A stretch of 64,000 bases of DNA from Reddybacter sp041277045. GTDB taxonomy: Bacteria > Pseudomonadota > Gammaproteobacteria > Pseudomonadales > Porticoccaceae. The stretch is taken from contig JBGFSY010000001.1 of the NCBI GenBank assembly GCA_041277045.1, positions 744,001 to 808,000 on the forward strand, given 5' to 3'. The notes under the pieces are model-generated. The model was given only the letters and a program-made list of their open reading frames with translations, did no database searches and had not been told where the DNA came from. Both the position numbers and the translations under genes were made by a program. This document shows, one piece after another, positions 34,957 through 44,221 of the stretch; the first letter of the stretch is position 1, and each line of letters starts with the position of its first letter.

Positions 34957-36576
34957 ATGTCAGCACAGAAACATTACGACGCAATCATTATTGGCGCCGG
35001 TGTATCCGGCCTTTATCAACTCCACCGTTTGCGAAAGGCGGGCTTTTCCGTGCGCCTTTTTGAAAAGGCCGATGGGGTCGGCGGCACCTGGTATTGGAAT
35101 CGCTATCCGGGCTGCCGCTTTGACTCGGAGAGTTATACCTATGCCTACTCTTTTTCAGACGAGTTACTGGAGGAGTGGAATTGGAGTGAGCACTTTGCCG
35201 GCCAGCCCGAGACTCTCGCCTATCTCAACCACGTTGCCGACAAGTTCAACTTGCGTGACGACATACAGTTTAATACCCGAATTCGTTCCGCCGCCTATAA
35301 CGAAGGCAATAGCAAATGGGCCATAGAGAGTGACAATGGCGAACAGGCGAGTTGTCAGTTTTTGATTATGGCCACCGGCATATTGTCTGCCGTACAGTTT
35401 CCCGATCTCGAGGGCATAGCCGACTTTAAAGGTCAGTACTTTCACACGGCACGCTGGCCCCATGAGCCCAATGGTTTAGGCGGTGATAAATCGGTATATA
35501 CCGGTAAGCGAGTCGCGGTAATTGGTGCCGGTGCCAGCGCCGTGCAGGTTATTCCCCATGTCGCCAAGGATGCGCAAGAGCTGGTAGTTTTTCAGCGCAC
35601 GGCCAACTGGGCATCACCCTTATTTAACAGCCCCATTACTGACGCTGAGCAACCGGCATTAAAAGCCGCTTACCCGGAGATCTTTAAAGCCTGTGATTCG
35701 ACAGCGGGTGGTTTTGTTCATCAGTTCGACCCTCGGTCTATCTACGATGTCAGCGAAGAAGAACGCAACGCACTGTTTGAAAAGCTGTATAAAGAAAAAG
35801 GGTTTTCAATTTGGCTGTCTAACTTCCCGGAAATTATGACGGACATGAGGGCCAATAAACTACTATCCGATTTTATGGCCGATAAAATCCGCCAGCGCGT
35901 TGATGACCCAGCCATCGCCGATAAGCTGGTGCCCAGCGCCCACGGTTTCGGTCAGCGCCGGGTGCCGATGGAAACGAATTATTACGAAGCGTATAACCAG
36001 GATAATGTGCAGTTGGTTGATCTTAATGAAACGCCCATCGAGCGGATTACTGCCACAGGTGTAATAACCACCCGTGAAGAATTTGAATTCGACCTGATTA
36101 TTTACGCCACCGGTTTTGATGCCGGCACCGGCGCCATCTCGCGCATTGATGTACGCGGCACCCATGGCGAAAGCATCAAAGACAAATGGGCCAAAAAGCT
36201 TCGCACCTACATGGGCCTACAGGTTGAGGGTTATCCCAATATGTTTATCCATATTGGCCCCCACGCCGCCTTCTGTAATATCCCCCGCTGTGCACAGGTC
36301 AGTGTCGATTGGGTCAGTGATTTGATCGAACACATGCGCACGGAAAAACTAGCCAGTGTCGAGGCCACCGAAGCCGCCGAAATTGGCTGGACAGACCACG
36401 CCGTCGAAGAGGCCAATAAGACCCTACTCAGCAAAACCAATTCGTGGATTATGGGTGACAATGTCGCCGGCAAGCCCCGCGCATTGCTGTTGTACGCCGG
36501 GCCATTACCACGGTTTCGTCAACGTATGAAAGATTGTGCAGCCAATGATTATGAAGGCTTTAGCTTCACACGCTAA
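34957..36576 (+). CDS. Baeyer-Villiger monooxygenase (flavin-containing, CHMO family)
   Basis: FAD- and NADPH-dependent enzyme that inserts oxygen next to a ketone, giving an ester or lactone. It is 539 residues, typical for cyclohexanone monooxygenase relatives. Seen: the FAD-binding GAGVSG at 13-18, GGTWYWNRYPGCRFDSES near 43-60, the BVMO fingerprint FKGQYFHTARWP near 158-169, the NADPH Rossmann motif VIGAGAS near 188 and the conserved YATGFDAGTGA near 385. The substrate is unknown. It is alone, with a 174-bp leader that includes TTGACA but no matching -10. Confidence 0.9.
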   Translation: MSAQKHYDAIIIGAGVSGLYQLHRLRKAGFSVRLFEKADGVGGTWYWNRYPGCRFDSESYTYAYSFSDELLEEWNWSEHFAGQPETLAYLNHVADKFNLRDDIQFNTRIRSAAYNEGNSKWAIESDNGEQASCQFLIMATGILSAVQFPDLEGIADFKGQYFHTARWPHEPNGLGGDKSVYTGKRVAVIGAGASAVQVIPHVAKDAQELVVFQRTANWASPLFNSPITDAEQPALKAAYPEIFKACDSTAGGFVHQFDPRSIYDVSEEERNALFEKLYKEKGFSIWLSNFPEIMTDMRANKLLSDFMADKIRQRVDDPAIADKLVPSAHGFGQRRVPMETNYYEAYNQDNVQLVDLNETPIERITATGVITTREEFEFDLIIYATGFDAGTGAISRIDVRGTHGESIKDKWAKKLRTYMGLQVEGYPNMFIHIGPHAAFCNIPRCAQVSVDWVSDLIEHMRTEKLASVEATEAAEIGWTDHAVEEANKTLLSKTNSWIMGDNVAGKPRALLLYAGPLPRFRQRMKDCAANDYEGFSFTR

Positions 36577-36829
36577 ACCCAGGACTGAAATTTACTGGCA
36601 GACCAGCGCCAAACTTGTAGCAACGCAAATGAGGCAATGCCGCTTTAATACTGGCGTGTCTATGGGGTAGATTAATAGCGGTATGCTCTTACTAAGCGTG
36701 AAGGCGTTAGCTCTAAATATCCTGGCCTTATTTTCAATCAAGTCCAGCAGCTCGGCCTGTTTGTACTATTGACCTCTAAACCTGCAAGCGCGTGGCGGGT
36801 GACCTCAAATTATAACTCTGGAGATTGCT

Positions 36830-37942
36830 GTGAAAAACCCATTGTGTGAAATGTTCGGCATCGATATTCCCGTGTTTGCGTTTTCCCATTGTCGCGACGT
36901 TGTCGCTGCGGTGTCCAAAACCGGTGGCATGGGCGTGCTGGGCATGGCGCGCATGGGGCCGGAACGCCTGCGCGAAGAGTTGAAGTGGATAGACGATCAC
37001 GTTGACGGTAAACCCTATGGCATCGACGTACTGATGCCGACAACCTATAGCGATGCGGGCGATTTAAAATACGATATCGACAAGCTGCTGCCGCCTGAGC
37101 ATGTGGCCTTTGTACGCGACATGATCGACGCCGCCGGTGTGCCGCCGCTGCCGCCCGAAGAAAAAAACGAGATTATTCGCAACTTGTTGAGCGAGCTATC
37201 TTTCACACCCCGTGAAAGTATGGAGATGATAGAAATCGCCCTCGAGCATCCCATCAAATTGATTGTTAACGCCCTCGGTTCGCCACCACCAGAGCTTATT
37301 GAAAAAGCCCACGCCAAGGGTATTCGCGTCGCTGCACTCGCCGGTAAAGCCAAGCACGCCCTTAAGCACAAAGAGCGCGGTTGCGACTTTGTGATTGCCG
37401 TTGGCAACGAGGCGGGCGGCCATACCGGGCCGATTAGTTCAATGGTGTTGTGGCCCAATATTGCCGATGCCGTTGCACCCATGCCGGTACTGGGCGCGGG
37501 TGGCGTCAGTCGTGGTCGGCATTTATCGGCGGCGATGGCACTGGGTTGTGCGGGGGTATGGTGTGGCTCCATCTGGCTGAAGACGGTCGAGAGTGAAGTC
37601 ATGCCGGAGATTAAAGAAAAGTTATTTGCCGCCGAGGCCGACGATGCCGTGCTCACCCGTGCGGTGACAGGTAAACCCTGCCGCACCTTACGCAATGCCT
37701 TTACCGATGCCTACGACCAGCCCGGTGCACTGGAACCCCTGCCAGCGCCACTGCAAAATATCCTCTGGTGGGCGGAGGGACGTACCCGCGTCGAGCGTGT
37801 GCGTAAAGCTGAATTTTTAACCTATCCTGTCGGCCAGGTGGTCGGCAATATGGACGGACCAACAGCCGTTAAGCAGGTAATTTACGAAATAATGGATGAG
37901 TTTCTGGAGACACAAAGCCGCTTGGGTAAAGTGCTGGAGTAA
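36830..37942 (+). CDS. Nitronate monooxygenase-like FMN enzyme
   Basis: A TIM-barrel FMN protein of the 2-nitropropane dioxygenase family, 370 residues. The phosphate-binding parts are VSKTGGMGVLGMARMGP near 26-42, VIAVGNEAGGHTGPISSM near 186-203 and VLGAGGVSRGRHLSAAMALG near 220-239. Some relatives are enoyl reductase-like rather than nitronate oxidising, so the substrate is open. It starts with GTG at 36830, supported by TGGAG 7 bases ahead. The 253-bp gap before it shows no other gene. Confidence 0.82.
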   Translation: MKNPLCEMFGIDIPVFAFSHCRDVVAAVSKTGGMGVLGMARMGPERLREELKWIDDHVDGKPYGIDVLMPTTYSDAGDLKYDIDKLLPPEHVAFVRDMIDAAGVPPLPPEEKNEIIRNLLSELSFTPRESMEMIEIALEHPIKLIVNALGSPPPELIEKAHAKGIRVAALAGKAKHALKHKERGCDFVIAVGNEAGGHTGPISSMVLWPNIADAVAPMPVLGAGGVSRGRHLSAAMALGCAGVWCGSIWLKTVESEVMPEIKEKLFAAEADDAVLTRAVTGKPCRTLRNAFTDAYDQPGALEPLPAPLQNILWWAEGRTRVERVRKAEFLTYPVGQVVGNMDGPTAVKQVIYEIMDEFLETQSRLGKVLE

Positions 37943-37954
37943 GGCCGCTGTGGA

Positions 37955-37991
37955 GTACTAGACAATTGAAGCCTTCCCTGTTGTCTAGTAC
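37955..37991. terminator. Inverted repeat between convergent nitronate monooxygenase-like gene and glmS
   Basis: GTACTAGACAA (37955-37965) and TTGTCTAGTAC (37981-37991) form an exact 11-bp stem with a 15-base loop in the 78-bp convergent gap. No T run follows, so it may be a terminator or a protein site. Confidence 0.5.
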
Positions 37992-38020
37992 CCAAAGACA
38001 GCAAGGAACCTTTAGTGCCC

Positions 38021-39853
38021 TTATTCAACGGTAACAGACTTCGCCAAATTGCGCGGCTGGTCGACATCGGTGCCTTTTAACACGGCGACATGATAGGACA
38101 ATAATTGCAGGGGCAGGGTGTAGATAATCGCTTCAATACTGGATGGTACGTGGGGCAGGTAAACAACGGTGACACCGTCTTGGCCGTGGAAACCGGCAGC
38201 CTTGTCGGCAAAAACAAAAAGCTGGCCGCCGCGAGCCTGTACTTCGTGGAGATTAGATTTGAGTTTTTCCAGTAGTTCATTATTGGGCGCCACGGCGACC
38301 ACGGGCATATCGGCATCGACCAGTGCCAGCGGGCCGTGTTTTAGTTCACCGGAGGGATAAGCCTCGGCATGAATATAGGAGATCTCTTTCAGCTTCAAAG
38401 CACCTTCCATGGCGATGGGATATTGCACACCGCGACCAAGGAAGAGGGCGTTTTGTTTATCGGCAAAGCTTTGGAAGGTGCGTTCGATTTCTTTATCGAG
38501 GGTCAGTATTTCACGGCAAAGCTGGGGTAGCTTTTGTAATGCTTCGACCAGCTCCTGTTCTTTCGCCTCATCGATACCGCCGCGAAAGCGCGCCAGTACA
38601 ATTGACAGTAATTGCAGAGCAACCAATTGAGTGGTGAATGCTTTGGTGGAGGCGACGCCAATTTCTGGCCCGGCCATAGTCATTACGGTGAGATCAGATT
38701 CGCGCACCAACGAACTGTTGGCGACGTTGCACACAACCATAGTGCCGAGGTAGCCGGCTTGTTCTGCGGCCTGTAATGCGGCCAATGTATCGGCGGTTTC
38801 GCCCGACTGGGAAATGCTGAGAAACAAGGTGTTCGCGGGTACTACGACTTTGCGATAGCGGTATTCACTGGCCACTTCAACCTGGCAGGGAATGCCCGCC
38901 CAGCTTTCCAGCCAATAGCGCGCCACCATGCCCGCGTGATAGCTGGTGCCGCAGGCAATGATGTGGACACATTCAACCTGTTTCAAAATATCAACCGCAT
39001 CGCTGCCAAAGGCTTCGGCTAGCACATGGCGATCACTGATTCGTCCCTGCAAAGTGGCCGCAAGAACATCGGGCTGCTGGTAAATTTCTTTGAGCATGTA
39101 GTGGCGAAAACCACCTTTATCATTGTGATCGGCACCGTGGTCGATCTGTACAATTTCACGATCTACGGGCCGGCCGTCACTATCGGTAATCTGAAAGTGG
39201 CTGGCAGACAGCTCAACCATGTCGCCTTCACCGAGGAAGACAAAGCGGTCTGTGACCTGGCGTAAAGCCAGTGGGTCGGAGGCTAGAAAATTTTCTTCAA
39301 TACCGACACCCAGTACCAGGGGGCTACCCTTGCGGGCACCGATTAATTTCGCGGGTTCGTCTGCCGACATTACAGCGAGGGCATAAGCGCCTTCGAGACG
39401 AACAATGGTTTGCTGTACGGCCTTTAATAAAGATGAGGACTCTTTGCTGTAAAGATGAACGAGGTGGGCGACAACTTCAGTATCGGTCTCAGAAATAAAA
39501 GTGTAACCGGCTGCCTGTAATTCACTGCGCAGGGCTTCGTGATTTTCAATAATGCCATTGTGGACGACGGCAATATGTTCGGAGCGGTGTGGGTGAGAGT
39601 TCGCATCGTTGGGTGAACCGTGGGTGGCCCAGCGGGTGTGGGCAATACCCAGGTGGCCCTGCAGTGGATTGCTCGCCAAACCTTGCTCTAATGCTGCAAC
39701 TTTACCGGCATTTTTTTGCAGACAAACGTCTTTTTTGACATCGAGTACGGCAATGCCTGCTGAGTCATAACCTCTATATTCAAGGCGCTTTAGGCCTTCG
39801 AGCAAAATGCCTGTGACATTGCGTTGCGCAGCCGCGCCAACTATTCCGCACAT
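38021..39853 (-). CDS. glmS: Glutamine-fructose-6-phosphate aminotransferase
   Basis: Makes glucosamine-6-phosphate for peptidoglycan and LPS. It is 610 residues. The N-terminal glutaminase has the nucleophile Cys after Met (MCGIVGA), with RWATHGSPN near 73; two SIS isomerase domains follow (SQSGETADTLAALQ near 350, LGRGVQYPIAMEGALKLKEI near 475) and the C-terminal KSVTVE is intact. glmU lies 12 bp upstream on the same strand, so they form one operon. No glmS ribozyme is expected in this group and none is seen. Confidence 0.97.
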   Translation of the reverse strand: MCGIVGAAAQRNVTGILLEGLKRLEYRGYDSAGIAVLDVKKDVCLQKNAGKVAALEQGLASNPLQGHLGIAHTRWATHGSPNDANSHPHRSEHIAVVHNGIIENHEALRSELQAAGYTFISETDTEVVAHLVHLYSKESSSLLKAVQQTIVRLEGAYALAVMSADEPAKLIGARKGSPLVLGVGIEENFLASDPLALRQVTDRFVFLGEGDMVELSASHFQITDSDGRPVDREIVQIDHGADHNDKGGFRHYMLKEIYQQPDVLAATLQGRISDRHVLAEAFGSDAVDILKQVECVHIIACGTSYHAGMVARYWLESWAGIPCQVEVASEYRYRKVVVPANTLFLSISQSGETADTLAALQAAEQAGYLGTMVVCNVANSSLVRESDLTVMTMAGPEIGVASTKAFTTQLVALQLLSIVLARFRGGIDEAKEQELVEALQKLPQLCREILTLDKEIERTFQSFADKQNALFLGRGVQYPIAMEGALKLKEISYIHAEAYPSGELKHGPLALVDADMPVVAVAPNNELLEKLKSNLHEVQARGGQLFVFADKAAGFHGQDGVTVVYLPHVPSSIEAIIYTLPLQLLSYHVAVLKGTDVDQPRNLAKSVTVE

Positions 39854-39865
39854 AGTATTCGTCCT

Positions 39866-41230
39866 TTATTTCTTTTCGGGTCGCTTCCAGGTGTCGAGGG
39901 TTCTTTGTTTGCCACGGGCGATGGCCAGGCTTTCATCCGGTACATCTCGACTAATGGTTGAGCCAGCGCCGACGGTGGCATTTTTGCCCACACTCACTGG
40001 TGCCACCAGCGATGTGTTGGAGCCAATAAAGGCGCCATCGTCAATTTCTGTCAGGTGTTTATTAACACCGTCGTAATTGCAGGTAATTGTGCCAGCGCCA
40101 ACATTCACTTCACTACCAAGTACTGCATCGCCAATATAACTGAGATGGCTTATTTTACTGCCGGGGCCAATCTGCGCTTTTTTTGTTTCAACAAAATTAC
40201 CGACCTTTGCACCGACGGCTAACATGGTGTGAGGGCGCAGGCGAGCAAAGGGGCCAACCTGTACATCGGCTTCAAGCGTCACCGGGCCTTCTATGACAGT
40301 ATTTGCTTTGATGATCACATTATCGCCGATGATCGCGTCTTTAATCACACAGTTGGGGCCGATGTTAACGCTGTTACCAAGTTGATTTGTGCCTTCAAAG
40401 ATGCAGTTGATGTCGATGACGACATCCTGACCTGTGCTTAGGTCTCCCCGGCAATCAAAACGATTCGGGTCAACAACGGTGACACCGTTATCGAGTAATT
40501 GATTGGCAACCTGTTGCTGATAGTAGCGTTCAAGAGTGACCAATTGAGCACGGCTATTAACGCCTTCAACTTCTTCAACCGCTGCCGGTGCATAGGTGTT
40601 AATGCGTCGACCTGCTGCCCGCGCCAAGCTAATGACGTCGGTTAAATAATATTCTTGCTGGGCATTGTTGTTGTCAATTTTCGGCAGCCAGGTTTTTAAG
40701 TCGGCTGCTGTCATGGCCATCACACCGGTGTTTACTTCTGTAAGCTTTAACTGCTCCGGCGCAGCATCTTTTTGCTCGATAATGCCGGTGACCTGACCTT
40801 CTTCATTGCGCAAAATTCTGCCGTAGCCCGTGGGATTGCTAAGCTCGACAGTGAGTAAGGCCATGGCATTATCATCAACACCGGTTAGCATCTTTTCGAG
40901 TGTGCGGCTTTTAATCAAAGGCACATCGCCATATACAATAAGTACCTTGGCATCGTCTCTTAGCGCGGGGATGGCCTGCAGTACGGCGTGGGCCGTACCC
41001 AGTTGGGAAGTTTGATCAATCCAGTTAACTGGTTGATTGGCAAAGGCTTCTTGAATGAGCTCCTTACCGTGACCGACGATAGTATTGATTGCGGCATTAT
41101 CGAGTGCCTGCACAGAAGTAAAAACATGGCCCAGTAGAGGCTTACCAGCCAGGCAGTGTAGGACCTTGGGAAGGTCAGAGCGCATGCGGGTACCTTTACC
41201 CGCCGCTAGTACTAATACATCAAGCAACAT
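39866..41230 (-). CDS. glmU: Bifunctional UDP-GlcNAc pyrophosphorylase/glucosamine-1-P acetyltransferase
   Basis: Acetylates glucosamine-1-P and then makes UDP-GlcNAc. It is 454 residues. The N-terminal nucleotidyltransferase has LAAGKGTRM at 8-16 and VYGDVPLI near 103; the C-terminal left-handed beta-helix includes the catalytic-region segment RLRPHTM and VGNFVETKKA near 330-350. The frame extends upstream, but the ATG at 41230 (MLLDVLVLAAG) gives the family length and has GGGAGAAAG ahead. Cotranscribed with glmS. Downstream of the ATP synthase operon, as in many gammaproteobacteria. Confidence 0.97.
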   Translation of the reverse strand: MLLDVLVLAAGKGTRMRSDLPKVLHCLAGKPLLGHVFTSVQALDNAAINTIVGHGKELIQEAFANQPVNWIDQTSQLGTAHAVLQAIPALRDDAKVLIVYGDVPLIKSRTLEKMLTGVDDNAMALLTVELSNPTGYGRILRNEEGQVTGIIEQKDAAPEQLKLTEVNTGVMAMTAADLKTWLPKIDNNNAQQEYYLTDVISLARAAGRRINTYAPAAVEEVEGVNSRAQLVTLERYYQQQVANQLLDNGVTVVDPNRFDCRGDLSTGQDVVIDINCIFEGTNQLGNSVNIGPNCVIKDAIIGDNVIIKANTVIEGPVTLEADVQVGPFARLRPHTMLAVGAKVGNFVETKKAQIGPGSKISHLSYIGDAVLGSEVNVGAGTITCNYDGVNKHLTEIDDGAFIGSNTSLVAPVSVGKNATVGAGSTISRDVPDESLAIARGKQRTLDTWKRPEKK

Positions 41231-41340
41231 ATTTATCTTTCTCCCTGTCAAATCACCCAATAGCCCGTAATCTTAACAAGTGATGGCTGATCTTTTGGTG
41301 ACAAATATCGACTTATTATTAAGCACTAAACCGCGTGCAC

Positions 41341-41364
41341 AAAAAAGGCAGCCGTAGCTGCCTT
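41341..41364 (-). terminator. Intrinsic terminator of the ATP synthase operon
   Basis: On the reverse strand AAGGCAGC-TACG-GCTGCC is followed by TTTTTT, a compact GC-rich hairpin with a U tract 23 bp after the atpC stop. Confidence 0.85.
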
Positions 41365-41386
41365 ACTGTAAAGATTTATAACGCTT

Positions 41387-41818
41387 TTAACGAACAGAAC
41401 CTGCTCTGCGGCGCAATTCTGAAACGGTACGCAGCTGGGCAGTGGCCTCGGCGAGACGAGAAGCTGCCACAGAGTAGTCAATTTCTCCACTCTGGTTTTT
41501 CATATCCTGTTCAGCCTGCTTTTGTGCTTCGATCGCAGCAGCTTCATCAATATCGCGGGCACGAACAGCTGTGTCGGCGAGGATAGAGATAATGCCCGGC
41601 TGTACTTCAAGATAGCCACCAGAGAGGTAAATGACTTCATCTTCCTTGCCGGTCTTGATCAGGCGCACAGGACCAGGCAGCAAACCAGTGAGCAGAGGTG
41701 CGTGCCCGTAAGCGATACCCAGCTCACCCAGTGTACCGGCAGCAACGACCATCTCGACCATGCCGGAGAAGATCGCTTCTTCGGCACTAACGATATCGCA
41801 ATGTACGGGTATAGACAT
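41387..41818 (-). CDS. atpC: ATP synthase epsilon subunit
   Basis: Central-stalk subunit that couples and inhibits F1. It is 143 residues: an N-terminal beta-sandwich (MSIPVHCDIVSAEEAIFSG) and a C-terminal helical hairpin. The last gene of the leftward atp operon. Confidence 0.96.
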   Translation of the reverse strand: MSIPVHCDIVSAEEAIFSGMVEMVVAAGTLGELGIAYGHAPLLTGLLPGPVRLIKTGKEDEVIYLSGGYLEVQPGIISILADTAVRARDIDEAAAIEAQKQAEQDMKNQSGEIDYSVAASRLAEATAQLRTVSELRRRAGSVR

Positions 41819-41854
41819 AAAATGTACTCTTTGCTTTAACGAGTTATCGTCAGA

Positions 41855-43231
41855 TTAAAGGTTTTTAGCCTGTTCAACAGCTTCTTCAATTCCGCCAACC
41901 ATGTAGAAGGCCTGCTCTGGAAGATCATCGTAATCGCCGTTGAGAATGCCCTGGAAGCTGGAGATAGTTTCTTTCATCGATACATATTTACCGGAGCTGC
42001 CAGTAAAGATTTCAGCAACGAAGAAGGGCTGTGACAAGAATCGCTGGATCTTACGTGCTCGAGCAACGATCTGCTTATCTTCTTCAGATAGCTCATCCAT
42101 ACCCAGAATGGCGATAATATCGCGCAGTTCCTTATAACGCTGCAGTACAGACTGAACGCCTCGGGCAACATCGTAGTGCTCCTGGCCGATAACCAAGGGA
42201 TCGAGCAAACGTGACGTTGAATCCAGTGGATCAACCGCAGGGTAGATACCCAGTTCGGCAATTTGACGCGACAGTACGAGGGTCGCATCAAGGTGAGCAA
42301 AGGTGGTCGCAGGTGATGGATCGGTCAAATCATCCGCAGGCACATATACCGCCTGGAAGGAGGTAATAGAACCGGTCTTCGTCGAGGTAATGCGTTCCTG
42401 TAGTACACCCATCTCTTCAGCGAGAGTTGGCTGATAACCTACCGCTGAAGGCATACGACCCAGCAGTGCTGATACTTCGGTGCCCGCGAGGGTATAACGG
42501 TAGATGTTATCAACGAACATCAATACGTCACGACCTTCATCGCGGAAGTTTTCCGCCATGGTCAAACCGGTCAGCGCAACACGCAAACGGTTTCCGGGAG
42601 GCTCGTTCATCTGACCGTAAACCAGGGCCACTTTGTCGAGTACGTTAGACTCTTTCATCTCGTGGTAGAAATCATTACCTTCACGAGTCCGCTCACCAAC
42701 ACCGGCGAATACGGAGAAGCCCGAGTGCTCAATGGCGATGTTACGAATCAGCTCCATCAGCGTTACGGTTTTACCAACACCCGCACCACCGAAGAGACCA
42801 ATCTTGCCGCCTTTGGCGATCGGCATAATCAGGTCGATAACTTTAATGCCGGTTTCTAGCAGCTCGATGGCTGAAGACTGATCAGCGTAATCGGGTGGGC
42901 TACGGTGAATAGGCAGGAAGGTTTCGGTATCGATAGGACCCGCTTCATCAATCGGGTTACCGAGTACGTCCATAATGCGACCTAGTGTGCCCTGACCAAC
43001 GGGAACAGAAATCGGCGCACCAGTGTTAATAACACTTAAGCCGCGACTAACACCTTCCGAAGAACCCATGGCAATGGTGCGAACAACGCCGTCACCCAGC
43101 TGCTGTTGAACCTCAAGGGTCAATTCCTTGCCATCTACGTTCAGCGCATCGTATATGTTCGGCACCTGGTCACGTGAGAACTCAACATCGATTACAGCAC
43201 CAATAATTTGAACGATCTGTCCGCTACTCAT
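41855..43231 (-). CDS. atpD: ATP synthase beta subunit
   Basis: Catalytic F1 subunit, 458 residues. Walker A GGAGVGKT is near 149-156 and the catalytic Glu follows in AGVGERTREGNDFYHEM near 177-193; the DELSEE loop is near 380. 82 bp separate it from atpG, a longer gap than elsewhere in the operon. Confidence 0.98.
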   Translation of the reverse strand: MSSGQIVQIIGAVIDVEFSRDQVPNIYDALNVDGKELTLEVQQQLGDGVVRTIAMGSSEGVSRGLSVINTGAPISVPVGQGTLGRIMDVLGNPIDEAGPIDTETFLPIHRSPPDYADQSSAIELLETGIKVIDLIMPIAKGGKIGLFGGAGVGKTVTLMELIRNIAIEHSGFSVFAGVGERTREGNDFYHEMKESNVLDKVALVYGQMNEPPGNRLRVALTGLTMAENFRDEGRDVLMFVDNIYRYTLAGTEVSALLGRMPSAVGYQPTLAEEMGVLQERITSTKTGSITSFQAVYVPADDLTDPSPATTFAHLDATLVLSRQIAELGIYPAVDPLDSTSRLLDPLVIGQEHYDVARGVQSVLQRYKELRDIIAILGMDELSEEDKQIVARARKIQRFLSQPFFVAEIFTGSSGKYVSMKETISSFQGILNGDYDDLPEQAFYMVGGIEEAVEQAKNL

Positions 43232-43313
43232 CTACACTTCCTCTTCGCCTTGGCGTTAAGTCTGATAATTTGTTTCGTTTAATAAAGCAGTAATAAAGGA
43301 TGTTACACCTTGT

Positions 43314-44174
43314 TTATACTGCTGCTGCACCACTCACAATCTCTGACAATTCCTGAGTAATCGCGCCCTGGCGTGCTTTGTTGTAAAGCAGCTCAAGTTC
43401 GTCAATCAGGTCGCCAGCATTATCAGTGGCGCTCTTCATAGCTATCATTCGGGCCGCTTGCTCACAGGCTTTGTTTTCGACGACTGCCTGATAAACTTGT
43501 GACTCGATGTAGCGCACCAGCAGGCCGCTGAGTAATTCTTTGGCATCTGGCTCGTAAATATAATCCCAATGATGCTTTAGTTTGTCATCATCAGCTGCCT
43601 CAAGTGGCAGTATTTGTTCAACCGTTGGCTCTTGCGTCATGGTGTTAACAAAGGTGTTAGAGACCAAATAGAGACGGTCAATTTTTCCTTCGTCAAACGC
43701 ATCGAGCATGATCTTTACACTACCAATCAACTCACTTGCTGCTGGCTGGTCACCCATGTCTTTGACAATCGCGGTGATATTGGCACCGACGCCACCGAAA
43801 AAAGTAGATGCTTTACTACCAATCGTACAAACATCCACTTCAACGCCTTTCTCGCTCCACGCTTGCATGGATTTAAGTTGGGCCTTGAATAAGTTGGTGT
43901 TTAAACCACCACACAAACCACGGTCTGTGGAGACTAGAATGTAACCAACACGCTTAACTTCCCCCTCCGTTAAATACTGGTGGCGGTATTCCGGTGCGGC
44001 ATTGGCCAGATGGCCAACAACCGCACGAATGCGCTGCGCGTAAGGCTTACCCAATGACATACGTTGCTGGGCACGGCGCATTTTACTTGCCGCAACCATC
44101 TCCATGGCACTGGTGATCTTCTGCGTACTTTTAACGCTGTTGATCTTGGTTTTTACTTCTTTACCGACTGCCAT
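43314..44174 (-). CDS. atpG: ATP synthase gamma subunit
   Basis: The rotating central shaft of F1, 286 residues. N-terminal helix contains KTKINSVKSTQKITSAMEMV, with STDRGLCGGLN near 77-87 and the C-terminal KARQGAITQELSEIVSGAAA. In operon order between atpA and atpD. Confidence 0.97.
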   Translation of the reverse strand: MAVGKEVKTKINSVKSTQKITSAMEMVAASKMRRAQQRMSLGKPYAQRIRAVVGHLANAAPEYRHQYLTEGEVKRVGYILVSTDRGLCGGLNTNLFKAQLKSMQAWSEKGVEVDVCTIGSKASTFFGGVGANITAIVKDMGDQPAASELIGSVKIMLDAFDEGKIDRLYLVSNTFVNTMTQEPTVEQILPLEAADDDKLKHHWDYIYEPDAKELLSGLLVRYIESQVYQAVVENKACEQAARMIAMKSATDNAGDLIDELELLYNKARQGAITQELSEIVSGAAAV

Positions 44175-44221
44175 AATCTATTAATCCGATCGTCGCTAAA
44201 CCTACTGTTGAAAAAAGAGTC

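Noticed and set aside
37965..38060. Possible glmS ribozyme near glmS
   Set aside because: This region is downstream of glmS and holds only a simple hairpin; the upstream side is the 12-bp gap to glmU.
43160..43180. Second CACGTG-centred sequence in atpD
   Set aside because: Arms do not match parS; likely chance.
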